Source: Actinomadura syzygii
GTDB lineage: Bacteria > Actinomycetota > Actinomycetes > Streptosporangiales > Streptosporangiaceae
Length of the DNA stretch: 64,000 bases
Reading direction: 5' to 3'
Assembly (NCBI RefSeq): GCF_008085905.1
Contig: NZ_VSFF01000003.1
Location: forward strand, 580,429-644,428
Every line of letters starts with the position of its first letter. The first letter of the stretch is position 1. Under the pieces are notes generated by a model, which did not search any database, was not told the DNA's origin, and worked only from the letters and a program-made list of their open reading frames with translations. Positions 10,198-22,703 of this stretch are shown here, piece by piece. Position numbers and translations under genes: made by a program.

Positions 10198-10203
10198 TAC
10201 ACT
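10198..10203 (+). promoter_or_regulatory. Candidate -10 element; possible leaderless start of the three-gene membrane cassette
   Basis: TACACT lies 8 nt before the ATG at 10212 and no ribosome-binding site intervenes, which is the arrangement of a nearly leaderless actinobacterial transcript. No good -35 box is seen. Confidence 0.4.
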
Positions 10204-10211
10204 CCCGGTCC

Positions 10212-10898
10212 ATGCGGCGCGGATGGTCGGTTCTCGGGATATCGACGCTGATCTGCGTGATACCGTCCGCGCCCGCCGCCGCGGCGCCCGCCGACGCGCC
10301 GTCCCGCGCGGACCACCTCGCCGCCGCGCTGCGCCGCGACCCCGTCTACGTCACCGACCATTCGCCGCGGTCGGTGCCCGCCGACGCGGCGGCGCGGATC
10401 AGGGCGTCCGTCGCCCGGCTCGGCGGCCCGGTCTACGTCGCGGTCACGCCGACGACCGGCGTCGGCCCGTGGAACCCCGGCGACTCCCTGGCGGCGCTGC
10501 TGCACGACCGGATGCGCCGGGACGGCGTCTACATCGTGATCGCCCCGAGGGGCGGCGACGGGGAGGCGCGCCAGTTCGGCGCCGGACGGCGGCTCCCGCT
10601 GAAGGACGCCTGGCTGGCCGCCGAGTTCGAATCCTCGTCCGACGCGAGCGCCCCCGACGTGATCGCGCGGTTCGTGGACATCGCCCTGTCCGGTCAGGCC
10701 GAGGAGCGGCGCAGGCACCCGCGTCCCGCGCCGAGGTCGAAGACCCGCGTCGCGCTGGACGCCTACGACGCCGCCGACCGCCGCGCCGACCGCGCCGAGA
10801 AGGCCGCGTTCGGCGGCGGCGCGGCGCTCACCGGCCTCCCGATCCTCGCCCTGCTGGTCGGATTCCGCGTCCGCCGCGCGCGGAAGGCACGCCGGTGA
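10212..10898 (+). CDS. Secreted/membrane-anchored TPM-like protein, short paralogue (cassette gene 1)
   Basis: A 228-residue protein with a signal peptide (RRGWSVLGISTLICVIPSAP, Ala-rich cleavage region), an extracytoplasmic domain, and one C-terminal membrane helix (about residues 206-220, ending in RVRRARKARR). The domain pattern LAAALRRDPVYV, then GGPVYVAVTP, then ALLHDRMRRDGVYIVIAPRGG recurs in the next two genes and resembles TPM-type domains of actinobacterial membrane proteins. It lacks the cytoplasmic NPLHG/Cys module of its neighbours, so it is a shortened paralogue. Its stop overlaps the next start (GTGA). Function is unknown. Confidence 0.8.
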   Translation: MRRGWSVLGISTLICVIPSAPAAAAPADAPSRADHLAAALRRDPVYVTDHSPRSVPADAAARIRASVARLGGPVYVAVTPTTGVGPWNPGDSLAALLHDRMRRDGVYIVIAPRGGDGEARQFGAGRRLPLKDAWLAAEFESSSDASAPDVIARFVDIALSGQAEERRRHPRPAPRSKTRVALDAYDAADRRADRAEKAAFGGGAALTGLPILALLVGFRVRRARKARR

Positions 10899-12154
10899 AA
10901 CGAGCCGTCCACGCGTTGATCGCCGCGTTGGTCGCTTTCCTGGTCGCGTGGCCGCCGACGCCCGCCGCCGCGGACATCCCGCCATACGCCTACCACCGCC
11001 TGGACCGCGTCGCCGCCGCCCTCGCCCACGACCCGCTGTTCGTCGACCCCGACCTCGCCGCCGCCCTCGACGAGCACGAACGCGCCGAGGTCCGCACGGC
11101 GCTGCGCGGGACGTCGACGCGCCTGGGCACGCCCGTGTACGTCGTCGTGATCCCGAACCCGATCGACTCGGAGTCGCAGGGACGCGACGACGCCTTCCTG
11201 TTCGCCCTGCACGACCGCTCGCACCGCGACGGCCTCTACCTGATGGCGGGGGCCTACGGGCACCTGGAGTCGGAGGCGTTCGGCGTTCCGCGCGACTACG
11301 ACCCGTTCGACGCGGAGAACCTGGGCGGGTCGCGTCCGGCCGACCGCGACCGCCCGTTCGACGGGCTCGCGGAACGGCTGGCCAAGCGCCTGGACGGCTA
11401 CGCGGCCGCGCCCTCGGCGTCCCCGACCATGCCGAGGCTGTACTCCAGCCCGGACCCGTTCGGCCAGGAGGACACGCTCAGACCGCGTGAGGCCGACCGC
11501 GCGGCGCCGTTCATCACCGGCCTGATCCTCGTCGGACCGATCACCGCCGGAACGCTCTACTGTGCCGTGCTCGGCGTCCTGGCCCTGGTCCGCCGCCGGA
11601 GACGGGCCGCGGAGCGCCTCTGGGCGCCGACCGAACCCGGCATGCGCGACCTGCGCCGCCACGCGGCCGCGGAACTCGCCCGCCTGCGCGACCGGCTCAC
11701 CGAAGCCGAAACCGATCAAGGACGGGCCTACGCCGTGTCCGCCTTCGACGCGGCGCAGATCCTCTACGACGACGCCGAGGACGACGAGGAGCGCGCCGTC
11801 GACCTGGTCGGCGTGATCGTCCTGGCCCGTCAGGGACGAGCCGCGCTCGCCGGGCGCTTCACGACCCCGCCGCCACCGTGCCTGGTCAACCCTCTGCACG
11901 GGGACTCGGTCGTCCTACGGAAGGCGAAGGCCCTGGACGTCGACCGCGTCCTGCCCGCCCGATGCCCCCTCTGCGGCCCGTGCCGCGACCTCCACCAGCA
12001 GAACAGGCTGAGGGAGCGGCACCTTCTCCGGGTCCCCGGCCCGGACGGCCCGCGCCGCCACACCGCGGTTCCCGGCGTCTGGCGGGACACGGCGTGGGGC
12101 GCCCGCGACAGGAACGTCCTCCCCCGTGTGATGAGGTACCTCGGTGTCGACTGA
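10895..12154 (+). CDS. TPM-like membrane protein with cytoplasmic NPLHG/Cys module (cassette gene 2)
   Basis: A 419-residue protein: signal peptide (residues 1-26), an extracytoplasmic domain sharing LDRVAAALAHDPLFVDP, TPVYVVVIPNP and LHDRSHRDGLYLM with its neighbours, a membrane helix at about 205-232, then about 190 cytoplasmic residues. The cytoplasmic part has a helical stretch (DLRRHAAAELARLRDRLTEA) and ends with NPLHG (332-336) and CPLCGPC (357-363), which look like a small metal- or redox-binding knuckle. The start is GTG at 10895 inside the preceding stop. It is clearly paralogous to the genes on both sides. Function is unknown. Confidence 0.82.
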   Translation: MKRAVHALIAALVAFLVAWPPTPAAADIPPYAYHRLDRVAAALAHDPLFVDPDLAAALDEHERAEVRTALRGTSTRLGTPVYVVVIPNPIDSESQGRDDAFLFALHDRSHRDGLYLMAGAYGHLESEAFGVPRDYDPFDAENLGGSRPADRDRPFDGLAERLAKRLDGYAAAPSASPTMPRLYSSPDPFGQEDTLRPREADRAAPFITGLILVGPITAGTLYCAVLGVLALVRRRRRAAERLWAPTEPGMRDLRRHAAAELARLRDRLTEAETDQGRAYAVSAFDAAQILYDDAEDDEERAVDLVGVIVLARQGRAALAGRFTTPPPPCLVNPLHGDSVVLRKAKALDVDRVLPARCPLCGPCRDLHQQNRLRERHLLRVPGPDGPRRHTAVPGVWRDTAWGARDRNVLPRVMRYLGVD

Positions 12155-13325
12155 ACCCTCCCCCGGCGAACGGCTCGCCGCGGCCCTGCGGCGCTTCCCG
12201 ATCTACGTCGACCCGTCCCTGGCATCGGCACTCCCCACGGCCGAGCAGCGCAGACTCGCCGCCAAGTTCCGGACGGCCCCCGCGCCCATCTACGTGGTGC
12301 TCGTCCCACTGGTGAAGGGCGGCACCTGGACGGACGCCGACCAACTGGCCACGGTCGTCCACGACCGCCTGGGCCGGGACGGCATCTTCATCACCTTCCA
12401 CGACGCCACCGAGGACCTCACGGCCCGCGAGTGGGGCGGCGACCACCAGGCCCGCAAGGCCGCCTGGGCCGTCACCCTGGACCGCGCGATGGACGACCAG
12501 CCGCTCACAGCCCGCCTGTCCCGCGTCGTCGACCTGATCGTCTCGGGCACCGCCGTACGCGAGTACGACCGCGTCAGCGCCGAGATCGACAAACGCGCCG
12601 CCCGCCGCGAGCCCCACTCCTCGGACGACGGCGACCTGACGGTCCCCCTCACCGCGGCACTGGCGGGGGCCGCCATCGCGGGCGCCGCCGGTTTCATGGT
12701 CTGGCGACACCACCGAATGAGGTCCGTCCACCGGGAGGGCAACGGCCTCCTCCTACCCCGCACGGTGTTCACGACGGCGAACCGCGCGAACGAGGACCAA
12801 CTCCGCGAGCAGGCGTCCCGCGAGGTGGTCGCGTTCGGCGAACTCCTGGACGAGACGACCGTCCCGACAAAGGACGAGCGCACCCGAACCCTGATGACCA
12901 GAGCACTCGACGCCTACCAGGCCGCAGGCAAGACCCTGGACGCCGCCCAGGGCGTCCCCGACCTGGCAGGCGTCCTGGTTCTCCTGGACCAGGGCCGCGA
13001 CGCGCTCGCCTCCGCCGAGTCCGTCGCGAAGGGCGGCCCGGAGATCCCGCCGGTCCCCCTCTGCTTCTTCAACCCGCTCCACGGCGACGCCACGGCAAGG
13101 ATCGACTGGCGCCCCCTGGGCTCCCGCGACCGCCTCCGCGTCCGCACCTGCCGCCCCTGCGCCCAGAAGACCCGCGACAAAAAACTCCCCGACGTCCTAA
13201 TGGACACCGAAAACGGCCGCGAAGCCCCCTACTACGAAATAGACCCGGAAAAAAGCGTCTGGTCCCAAACGGGTTACGGCCAACTACGCGAGGACCTGAT
13301 CGAAAGAATCCAAAGAGGCGACTAA
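12144..13325 (+). CDS. TPM-like membrane protein with NPLHG/Cys module, no signal peptide (cassette gene 3)
   Basis: A 393-residue paralogue of gene 2. The domain RLAAALRRFPIYVDPS, then PAPIYVVLVPL, then VVHDRLGRDGIFITF is followed by a membrane helix at about 167-187 and a cytoplasmic region with REQASREVVAFGELL, CFFNPLHGDA and CRPC. Unlike gene 2 it has no N-terminal signal peptide, so its first domain is either cytoplasmic or exported by the internal helix. It starts at GTG 12144, overlapping gene 2 by 11 bp. Codon use drifts in the last 200 nt, with A-rich codons rare elsewhere in the window. Confidence 0.82.
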   Translation: MSTEPSPGERLAAALRRFPIYVDPSLASALPTAEQRRLAAKFRTAPAPIYVVLVPLVKGGTWTDADQLATVVHDRLGRDGIFITFHDATEDLTAREWGGDHQARKAAWAVTLDRAMDDQPLTARLSRVVDLIVSGTAVREYDRVSAEIDKRAARREPHSSDDGDLTVPLTAALAGAAIAGAAGFMVWRHHRMRSVHREGNGLLLPRTVFTTANRANEDQLREQASREVVAFGELLDETTVPTKDERTRTLMTRALDAYQAAGKTLDAAQGVPDLAGVLVLLDQGRDALASAESVAKGGPEIPPVPLCFFNPLHGDATARIDWRPLGSRDRLRVRTCRPCAQKTRDKKLPDVLMDTENGREAPYYEIDPEKSVWSQTGYGQLREDLIERIQRGD

Positions 13326-13508
13326 CCCCTCGAACTCCCTCGACGAGACCTCAGCGGGAGACCACGGGCAGGGCCGCGGAGCGAGCGCCAGCGAGCGCAG
13401 CGGCCATGCCCGCCGACGCAGGCGACCACAGCGACGCCACACAAACCGCAACAGGCACAAAAACCAGAAACGGCGCCGCGAGGATCGCCTGCGTCGCAAC
13501 GGGGGGAT

Positions 13509-13526
13509 TGGGGGGTCGGCCCCCCA
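13509..13526. terminator. Terminator-like palindrome downstream of whiA
   Basis: On the minus strand TGGGGGG CCGA CCCCCCA forms a 7-bp perfect stem with a 4-nt loop, 6 nt past the whiA stop, in the gap between two converging genes. The identical 18-mer recurs inside the adenylate cyclase gene at 37231-37248, and a near copy occurs at 40004-40019. The rest of 13326-13508 shows only low-complexity intergenic sequence. Confidence 0.7.
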
Positions 13527-13531
13527 GTAGA

Positions 13532-14512
13532 TTACGGCGCCAGCATGTCCGCCGTCAGGTTCGCCTCTGTTCCCGGAATTCCCTGGTCTCCCGCGCGTTT
13601 GTCGGCCATGGCGAGGAGGCGGCGGATTCGTCCGGCGATGGCGTCCTTGGTGAGGGGCGGGTCGGCGAGCTGGCCGAGTTCCTCCAGGGACGCCTGCTTG
13701 TGCTCCAGGCGGAGCCGTCCGGCGTTGACGAGGTGCTCGGGGGCGTCGTCGCCGAGGATCTCCAGGGCGCGGGCGACGCGGGCTCCGGCGGCGACGGCGG
13801 CGCGGGCGGAGCGGCGGAGGTTGGCGTCGTCGAAGTTGGCGAGCCGGTTGGCGGTGGCGCGGACCTCGCGGCGCATCCGGCGCTCCTCCCAGGCGAGGAC
13901 GCTGTCGTGGGCGCCGAGCCGGGTGAGGAGTGCGCTGATGGCGTCGCCGTCCCGGACGACGACGCGGTCGACGCCGCGGACCTCGCGGGCCTTGGCGTGG
14001 ATCTTGAGGCGGCGGGCGGCGCCGACGAGGGCGAGCGCCGCCTCGGGGCCGGGGCAGGTCACCTCCATCGACATGGACCGGCCGGGCTCGGTGAGGGAGC
14101 CGTGCGCGAGGAACGCGCCGCGCCACGCGGACTCGGCGTCGCAGGCGGCGCCCGCGACGACGTGCCGGGGCAGCCCGCGGACGGGCCGCCCGTTGTTGTC
14201 GATCAGGCCGGTCTGCCGGGCGAGCGACTCGCCGTCCCGGAAGACGCGGACGACGTACCGGTTGCCCTTGCGCAGTCCGCTCGGCGCGAGCACGACGACC
14301 TCGGAGGTGTGCCCGAACACCTCCGCGATGTCCTTGATCAGGCGCCGTGCCGCGACCCCGGTGTCGATCTCGGCCTCGATCACGATCCGCCCGCTGACCA
14401 GGTGCAGCCCCCCCGCGAACCGCAGCAGCGTCGAGACCTCGGCCTTGCGGCAGCACGGCTTCATGATCGTGAGCCTGCTCAGCTCGTCCTTGACCACACC
14501 GGTCATCGCCAT
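13532..14512 (-). CDS. whiA: Sporulation transcription factor WhiA
   Basis: A 326-residue regulator that works with WhiB to control sporulation septation genes in actinomycetes, and affects division and metabolism in other Gram-positives. It has a degenerate LAGLIDADG-like N-terminal domain ([35 protein letters not shown]-type strands) and a C-terminal HTH ([30 protein letters not shown]). ATG 14512 is chosen because GGAGGGG lies 7 nt upstream. Order uvrC-rapZ-yvcK-whiA is the standard actinobacterial operon. Confidence 0.96.
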   Translation of the reverse strand: MAMTGVVKDELSRLTIMKPCCRKAEVSTLLRFAGGLHLVSGRIVIEAEIDTGVAARRLIKDIAEVFGHTSEVVVLAPSGLRKGNRYVVRVFRDGESLARQTGLIDNNGRPVRGLPRHVVAGAACDAESAWRGAFLAHGSLTEPGRSMSMEVTCPGPEAALALVGAARRLKIHAKAREVRGVDRVVVRDGDAISALLTRLGAHDSVLAWEERRMRREVRATANRLANFDDANLRRSARAAVAAGARVARALEILGDDAPEHLVNAGRLRLEHKQASLEELGQLADPPLTKDAIAGRIRRLLAMADKRAGDQGIPGTEANLTADMLAP

Positions 14513-14573
14513 CTGTTGACCCCTCCCCCTATCGGACTTCCAGCAGTCTGGCCGATCCCGGCCGCGCCGGACC

Positions 14574-15536
14574 TCACTGGCTGAAAATATGTACGAAGGC
14601 TTGGGCCAGTCGGGCCGGTTCATGACGCGGCGACCCGTCGTCGGCGGCCACGTCGGCGAGGACGAGCCGCCCGCCGAGCTCCTGGGCCGCCTTGTCGAGG
14701 GCGGCCTGGTCGTCCACGATGCCGCCGTCGGCGAGGACGACGTCCACCGTCAGGTCGGGGGCGTGGGCGCGCAGGACCTCCAGGTGGGTCTGCGGGGAGA
14801 AGTCGTCGGTCTCGCCGGGCTGCGGCGCGAGGTTCAGCGCGACGACGCGGCGGGCGCGGCAGGAGACGAGGGCGCGGGCCAGCGCCGGGACCTTCAGGTG
14901 CGGCAGGACGCTGGTGAACCAGGAGCCGGGGCCGAACACGATCCAGTCGGCGTCCTCGACGGCGGCGAGCGCCTCCGGGCAGGCGGGCGGGTCGGCCGGG
15001 ACGAGCGACACCCCGAGCACACCGCCGGGCGTCTTCGCGCACGCGACCTGCCCTTTGACGTGCGTGATCTCGTCGGGGCGGCACGGGTCGGCGCCGCGCA
15101 CCTCGGCGACGATGTCCATCGGGACGGCCGCCATCGGCAGGACCCGGCCGTGCGCGCCGAGCAGCCGTCCGACCCAGTCGAGTCCGGCGACGGTCGAGCC
15201 GGGCGCGTCCCCGCCGAGCAGCTCCCAGAGCGCGACGATGAGGAGGTTGCCGACGGCGTGCCCCTGCAGGTCGCCCTCGCTGCGGAACCGGTGCTGGACG
15301 ACGTCGCGCCAGGTCTGGCCCCACTCGTCGTCGCCGCACAGGGCGGCGAGCGCCATGCGCAGGTCGCCGGGCGGCAGCACGCCGAGCTCGCGGCGCAGCC
15401 GGCCGCTGGAGCCGCCGTCGTCGGCGACGGTGACGACCGCGGTCAGCCGGTCGGTGACGCGGCGCAGCGCCGACAGCGAGGCGTACAGGCCGTGGCCGCC
15501 GCCGAGCGCGACGACCTTCGGTCCGCCGGTCTCCAC
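14574..15536 (-). CDS. yvcK: YvcK/CofD-fold gluconeogenesis factor
   Basis: About 320 residues. [49 protein letters not shown] and [19 protein letters not shown] are the conserved CofD/YvcK segments; the family binds UDP-sugars and supports growth and cell-wall synthesis on gluconeogenic carbon sources. GTG 15536 is preferred because GGAGGAGGAGG lies 11 nt before it; GTG 15608, overlapping rapZ by 20 bp, would give 344 residues and cannot be excluded. It sits between rapZ and whiA. Confidence 0.93.
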   Translation of the reverse strand: METGGPKVVALGGGHGLYASLSALRRVTDRLTAVVTVADDGGSSGRLRRELGVLPPGDLRMALAALCGDDEWGQTWRDVVQHRFRSEGDLQGHAVGNLLIVALWELLGGDAPGSTVAGLDWVGRLLGAHGRVLPMAAVPMDIVAEVRGADPCRPDEITHVKGQVACAKTPGGVLGVSLVPADPPACPEALAAVEDADWIVFGPGSWFTSVLPHLKVPALARALVSCRARRVVALNLAPQPGETDDFSPQTHLEVLRAHAPDLTVDVVLADGGIVDDQAALDKAAQELGGRLVLADVAADDGSPRHEPARLAQAFVHIFSQ

Positions 15537-15588
15537 CGTGCCGATCGCCTCCTCCTCCGGGGTCCCGCGCGGAGCCCCGCCGGGAAGG

Positions 15589-16467
15589 TCACTCGCGGCC
15601 GAGGTCACGGTGGGCGACCTGCACCTCGATGCCCTCGTCCCGCAGCCGCGCGGCGATCTGTTCCGCCATGGCCACACTACGGTGTTTGCCGCCGGTACAT
15701 CCCACGGCGAGGGTCACGTAGTGCTTGCCCTCGCGCTCGTAGCCGTCGGCGAGGAGCCGCAGGACGTCGGTGTAGGAGTCCAGGAACTCCTTCGCGCCGC
15801 GCTGTCCGAGCACGTAGTCGCGGACGGCGGCGTCGCGGCCCGTCTTCGGGCGCAGCTCCGGCACCCAGTGCGGGTTCGGCAGGAACCGGCAGTCGACGAC
15901 GAGGTCGGCATCGACGGGCAAGCCGTACTTGTATCCGAACGACACGACGGTGGCGCGCAGGCTGGACTCGCCGGTGTCGTTGCCGAAGAACCCGATGATC
16001 TTGTTGCGCAGCTCGTGCACGTTGAGCCCGCTCGTGTCGATCACCAGGTCCGCCTCGGCGCGGACCTCGCGGACGAGCTCCCGCTCCCGCGCGATGCCGT
16101 CGACGAGGCGGCCGTCGCCCTGCAGCGGATGCGGCCGCCGGACGCTCTCGAACCGGCGCACCAGGTCGGCGTCGTTCGCCTCCAGGAACACCACCCGCGG
16201 GTGGACGCCGCGCGCCTCGAGCTCGGCGATCGAGGAGTGCAGGTCCTCGGTGAACGCGCGGCTGCGCACGTCGACGACGACGGCGATGCGGGGCACCGCG
16301 TCCTTCACCCGGCCGCCGAGGTCGGCCATCGTCGCCAGCAGGCCCGGCGGCAGGTTGTCGACCACGAACCAGTCGAGGTCTTCGAGTGACTTGGCCGCGG
16401 TGCTGCGGCCGGCCCCGGACATACCGGTGACTATCACGATGTCCGGGATCTTCGTCTCGCTGGTCAT
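15589..16467 (-). CDS. rapZ: RNase adapter protein RapZ (P-loop, YvcJ-like)
   Basis: A 292-residue nucleotide-binding protein. The N-terminal P-loop is [21 protein letters not shown]; Arg replaces the usual Walker Lys. [14 protein letters not shown] follows, and the C-terminal half carries [23 protein letters not shown] and [18 protein letters not shown]. In E. coli RapZ targets a small RNA for RNase E; actinobacterial roles are unsettled. The ATG overlaps the uvrC stop by 4 bp (ATGA). Confidence 0.95.
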   Translation of the reverse strand: MTSETKIPDIVIVTGMSGAGRSTAAKSLEDLDWFVVDNLPPGLLATMADLGGRVKDAVPRIAVVVDVRSRAFTEDLHSSIAELEARGVHPRVVFLEANDADLVRRFESVRRPHPLQGDGRLVDGIARERELVREVRAEADLVIDTSGLNVHELRNKIIGFFGNDTGESSLRATVVSFGYKYGLPVDADLVVDCRFLPNPHWVPELRPKTGRDAAVRDYVLGQRGAKEFLDSYTDVLRLLADGYEREGKHYVTLAVGCTGGKHRSVAMAEQIAARLRDEGIEVQVAHRDLGRE

Positions 16468-18455
16468 GACCGTCTCCCCGTGTGCTCCCCGTCGCCGCCA
16501 GTCCCCGTGCCGCCGCCCGCGCCGCCGCGCGGCGGGGCGCCGTGCAGCGCGGCGACGATGCTCTCCGCGCTGCGCATGCCGATCCCCGGGACCTCGGCGA
16601 CCTGCTCGGGCGTCGCGTCCTTCAGCCGCTTCAGCGAGCCGAAGTGCTTCAGCAGCGCCGCGCGCCGCGCCGGGCCCAGACCCGGAACGTTATCGAGTTC
16701 GCTCACCGTCATGGACCTCGACCGCCGCTGCCGGTGGAAGGTGATGGCGAACCGGTGCGCCTCGTCCCGCACCCGCTGGACGAGGAACATCCCCTCGCTG
16801 TTGCGCGGCAGGATCACCGGGTCGGCGTCGCCGGGCAGCCAGATCTCCTCCAGCCGCTTGGCGATCCCGCAGACGGCGATGTCGTCGACGCCGAGCTCGT
16901 CCAGGGCGCGCTGCGCGGCGGCGACCTGCGGCGGGCCGCCGTCGACGAGCACCAGATTGGGCGGGTAGGCGAACTTGCGCGGCCTGCCGGTCTCCGGGTC
17001 GATCGGCTGGTGCGCGCCCTCTTCGTCCGGGTCGCCCAAGTGGTCCAGCTCGCCCATCTTCTCGCTCTCGGCGAGGTAGCGCTTGAACCTGCGGGTGATG
17101 ACCTCGTGGATGGAGCGGACGTCGTCCTGCCCCTGGACGGCCTTGATCGTGAACCGGCGGTACTCGCTCTTGCGGGCGAGCCCGTCCTCGAACACGACCA
17201 TGGACGCGACCACGTCGCTGCCCTGCAGGTTGGACACGTCGTAGCACTCGATGCGCAGCGGCGCGTCGTCGAGTTCGAGGGCGTCCTGGATCTCCTGGAG
17301 GGCGCGGCTGCGGGTCGTCAGGTCGGAGGCGCGGCGCGTCTTGTGCTGCTTGAGCGCCTCGTGCGCGTTGCGCGCCACCGTCTCCAGCAGGGCCTTCTTG
17401 TCGCCGCGCTGCGGGACGCGCAGCCGGACCGGCCCGCCGCGCTGCTCCTCCAGCAGCTCGGTCATCGCGCCCTCCTCCGGCGGCAGGGCCGGGACGAGCA
17501 CCTCCCGCGGCACCGATTCGCTCTCGCTGTAGATCTGGATGAGGAAGTTCTCGACGAGGTCGGCGGTGGTGACGTCCTCGACCTTGTCGACGACCCAGCC
17601 GCGCTGCCCGCGGATGCGCCCGGCGCGCACGTAGAAGACCTGGACGGCGGCCTCCAGCTCGTCCTCCGCGAAGGCGATCATGTCGCAGTCGGTGCGGTCG
17701 GGCAGGACGACGGCCTGCTTCTCCAGCGCCCGTTCCAGCGCGCGGACGTCGTCGCGGAGCCGAGCGGCGCGCTCGTACTCCTGCGACGCGGCGGCCTCGC
17801 GCATGTCGCGTTCGAGGCGCTTGATGAACCGGGACGTGTTGCCCGCCATGAAGTCGCAGAAGTCCTCGGCGAGGAGGCGGTGCTCGTCCGGGGAGACGCG
17901 GCCGACGCAGGGCGCCGAGCACTTGCCGATGTAGCCGAGCAGGCAGGGCCGGTCGAGCTGGTGCTGCCGCTTGAACACGCCCGCGCTGCACGTCCGGACC
18001 GGGAACACGCGCAGGAGCCGGTCGACCGTCTCGCGGATCGCCCACGCGTGGGAGTACGGCCCGAAATAGCGCACGCCCTTCCGCTTCGCGCCCCGCATCA
18101 CCATCACCCTCGGGAAATCCTCGTTCAGGGTGACGGCGAGGTAGGGATACGACTTGTCGTCCCGGTAACGGACGTTGAACCGCGGGTCGAACTCCTTGAT
18201 CCAGGAGTACTCCAGCTGGAGGGCCTCGACCTCGGTGGAGACGACCGTCCAGTCGACGCGGGCGGCGGTCTGCACCATCGTCTGCGTGCGGGGATGCAGC
18301 GCGGAGAAGTCGGCGAAGTAGGAGTTGAGCCGCTGCCGCAGGCTCTTGGCCTTCCCCACGTAGATGACCCGGCCGTGCTCGTCGCGGAACCGGTACACCC
18401 CTGGGGACTCGGGGATGGAGCCGGGTGCGGGTCGGTAGGTCGCCGGATCTGCCAC
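16464..18455 (-). CDS. uvrC: Excinuclease ABC subunit C
   Basis: A 663-residue nucleotide-excision-repair nuclease that makes both incisions on the UvrB-DNA complex. The N-terminal GIY-YIG domain has [27 protein letters not shown]; a UvrB-binding helix pair lies around [20 protein letters not shown]; the RNase H-like endonuclease has [24 protein letters not shown]; and the C-terminus has two helix-hairpin-helix motifs ([17 protein letters not shown] and [16 protein letters not shown]). GTG 18455 is chosen because related proteins start with ADPxxYRP-x-PGxIP. The first gene of uvrC-rapZ-yvcK-whiA. Confidence 0.96.
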   Translation of the reverse strand: MADPATYRPAPGSIPESPGVYRFRDEHGRVIYVGKAKSLRQRLNSYFADFSALHPRTQTMVQTAARVDWTVVSTEVEALQLEYSWIKEFDPRFNVRYRDDKSYPYLAVTLNEDFPRVMVMRGAKRKGVRYFGPYSHAWAIRETVDRLLRVFPVRTCSAGVFKRQHQLDRPCLLGYIGKCSAPCVGRVSPDEHRLLAEDFCDFMAGNTSRFIKRLERDMREAAASQEYERAARLRDDVRALERALEKQAVVLPDRTDCDMIAFAEDELEAAVQVFYVRAGRIRGQRGWVVDKVEDVTTADLVENFLIQIYSESESVPREVLVPALPPEEGAMTELLEEQRGGPVRLRVPQRGDKKALLETVARNAHEALKQHKTRRASDLTTRSRALQEIQDALELDDAPLRIECYDVSNLQGSDVVASMVVFEDGLARKSEYRRFTIKAVQGQDDVRSIHEVITRRFKRYLAESEKMGELDHLGDPDEEGAHQPIDPETGRPRKFAYPPNLVLVDGGPPQVAAAQRALDELGVDDIAVCGIAKRLEEIWLPGDADPVILPRNSEGMFLVQRVRDEAHRFAITFHRQRRSRSMTVSELDNVPGLGPARRAALLKHFGSLKRLKDATPEQVAEVPGIGMRSAESIVAALHGAPPRGGAGGGTGTGGDGEHTGRRS

Positions 18456-18490
18456 GTTCAGAAGCCTAGTAGCCGCCACCGACACACCGC

Positions 18491-18530
18491 GCCGGACGAC
18501 GGGCCGGACGACGGGCCGGACGACGGGCCG
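18491..18530. repeat. 12-bp tandem repeat upstream of uvrC
   Basis: GCCGGACGACGG is present three times back to back, followed by a partial fourth copy, in the 113-nt gap between the first Rieske gene and uvrC. It may influence uvrC transcription; no promoter could be assigned around it. Confidence 0.85.
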
Positions 18531-18568
18531 GGCCGTCGTGGAGGGCCCGGCCGCCGTCCCCGCGCCGC

Positions 18569-19072
18569 TCAGGCGAGCGTGATCTTCCCGCCCTGGACGG
18601 TGATGCGCTTCTCCTCCAGCGGCTCGTCCGCGGGCGGGTTCGCCACCGAGCCGTCCGCGATCTTGAACTTGCTGCCGTGGCAGGGGCAGTTGATCGTGCC
18701 GCCCGACACCGAGCCGACGTCGCAGCCCCGGTGCGTGCACTTGGACGAGTACGCCTTGAACTCGCCCTGCGTGGGCTGGCAGACCACGACCTTCGCGTCC
18801 TTGAACACCTTGCCCCCGCCGACCGGGATCTCGGCCGCCGACCCGAGCGCCGTGCCCCCGCCGCCCTGCCGGCCGCCGCTCGCGCCCCCGTTCCCGCCGC
18901 CGCCGGAGCCGCCCGCCTCGTCGTCCCCCGACCCGCCGCACGCGGCGGCGAGCCCGGCGATCCCCGCGAGCCCCGCTCCGACGAGAAGCCCTCTGCGCGT
19001 GCCGCCCCCGGCCGGTGCGTCCTGCGGCGCCCGCCCGGGCTCGTCAACCTGCGTCTCGGACTCCTGTGGCAT
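18569..19072 (-). CDS. Rieske (2Fe-2S) lipoprotein, copy A
   Basis: A 167-residue exported protein. The N-terminal [23 protein letters not shown] combines a twin-arginine with a lipobox (LAAAC), so it is probably a Tat-exported lipoprotein. A Gly-rich linker leads to a compact Rieske domain with CTHRGC and CPCHGS, the two ligand pairs for the 2Fe-2S cluster, and FKIADGSV. The domain is the small ferredoxin-like kind, not the bc1 subunit. ATG 19072 has GGGAGGA upstream. About 60% identical by eye in this domain to copy B just upstream. Confidence 0.9.
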   Translation of the reverse strand: MPQESETQVDEPGRAPQDAPAGGGTRRGLLVGAGLAGIAGLAAACGGSGDDEAGGSGGGGNGGASGGRQGGGGTALGSAAEIPVGGGKVFKDAKVVVCQPTQGEFKAYSSKCTHRGCDVGSVSGGTINCPCHGSKFKIADGSVANPPADEPLEEKRITVQGGKITLA

Positions 19073-19172
19073 TGCCGTCCTCCCGGTGACATCTCGGTTC
19101 CCGTCAGTCACCGTGAGAACGTACGACCGAAGCAGATGGTTCAATTCGGAACCACATCGGCGGGCGGGACGC

Positions 19173-19595
19173 TCAGGTGACGACGATCCCGCCGTCCCTG
19201 ACCTGCACCGGGTACTCGGTCAGCGCCCGGTCGGCCGGACCGCGCTGCACCGACCCGTCGGCGATCTTGAACTCGCTGCCGTGGCAGGGACACTTGATCA
19301 GTCCGCCGGAGACGCTCCCGACCGTGCACCCCTGGTGCGTGCACACCGCCGTGAACGCCTTGAACGACCCCTGGGTCGGCTGCGTCACGACGACCTTCTC
19401 GGCCCCGTTGATCTTGCCGCCGCCGACCGGCACGTCCGCGACCTTGGCGACCTCCTTGCCCTTGAGGTCGCCCGCGGACTTCTCCTCGCCCCCGCCGCCG
19501 CACCCGGCGAGCACGGCGACCCCCAGGATCCCGCCCCCGCACAACAGGCCCCGCCGCCCGACTCCCCCGCCCCCGGACACCACTTCATCACTCAT
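19173..19595 (-). CDS. Rieske (2Fe-2S) lipoprotein, copy B
   Basis: A 140-residue paralogue of copy A: GRRGLLCGGGILGVAVLAGCGGG supplies a twin-arginine-like signal and lipobox (LAGC), then [34 protein letters not shown]. It likely shuttles electrons outside the membrane, but the partner is unknown and no oxidoreductase is adjacent. The start ATG 19595 follows ATGGGGGC. Both copies lie between uvrA and uvrC on the same strand, consistent with a local duplication. Confidence 0.9.
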   Translation of the reverse strand: MSDEVVSGGGGVGRRGLLCGGGILGVAVLAGCGGGGEEKSAGDLKGKEVAKVADVPVGGGKINGAEKVVVTQPTQGSFKAFTAVCTHQGCTVGSVSGGLIKCPCHGSEFKIADGSVQRGPADRALTEYPVQVRDGGIVVT

Positions 19596-19642
19596 GCCCC
19601 CATGATCCTGGACGGGAGCCGGACCGCTGGGACGGGGGCGGG

Positions 19643-22480
<2,838 letters not shown>

Positions 22481-22703
22481 GGCGTTGTTCCGGTTCCTCT
22501 TCTGGCGCGACGGCGGGTGGAGACATGTCGGTCTCAAGGCTAGCCAGGGGGTACGACAGAATCCCCCGAGTGAGTAACAGCGCCGGTCCCCGGCGCATTT
22601 CACGATGCTCCCCGCCCGTCCCCGGAGGTCCGGGCGGCACTACCGCACCGTACACGTGTTCGAACAGTGCCCGCCACCGAAACCCCGCTCCGAACGGCTC
22701 CGG

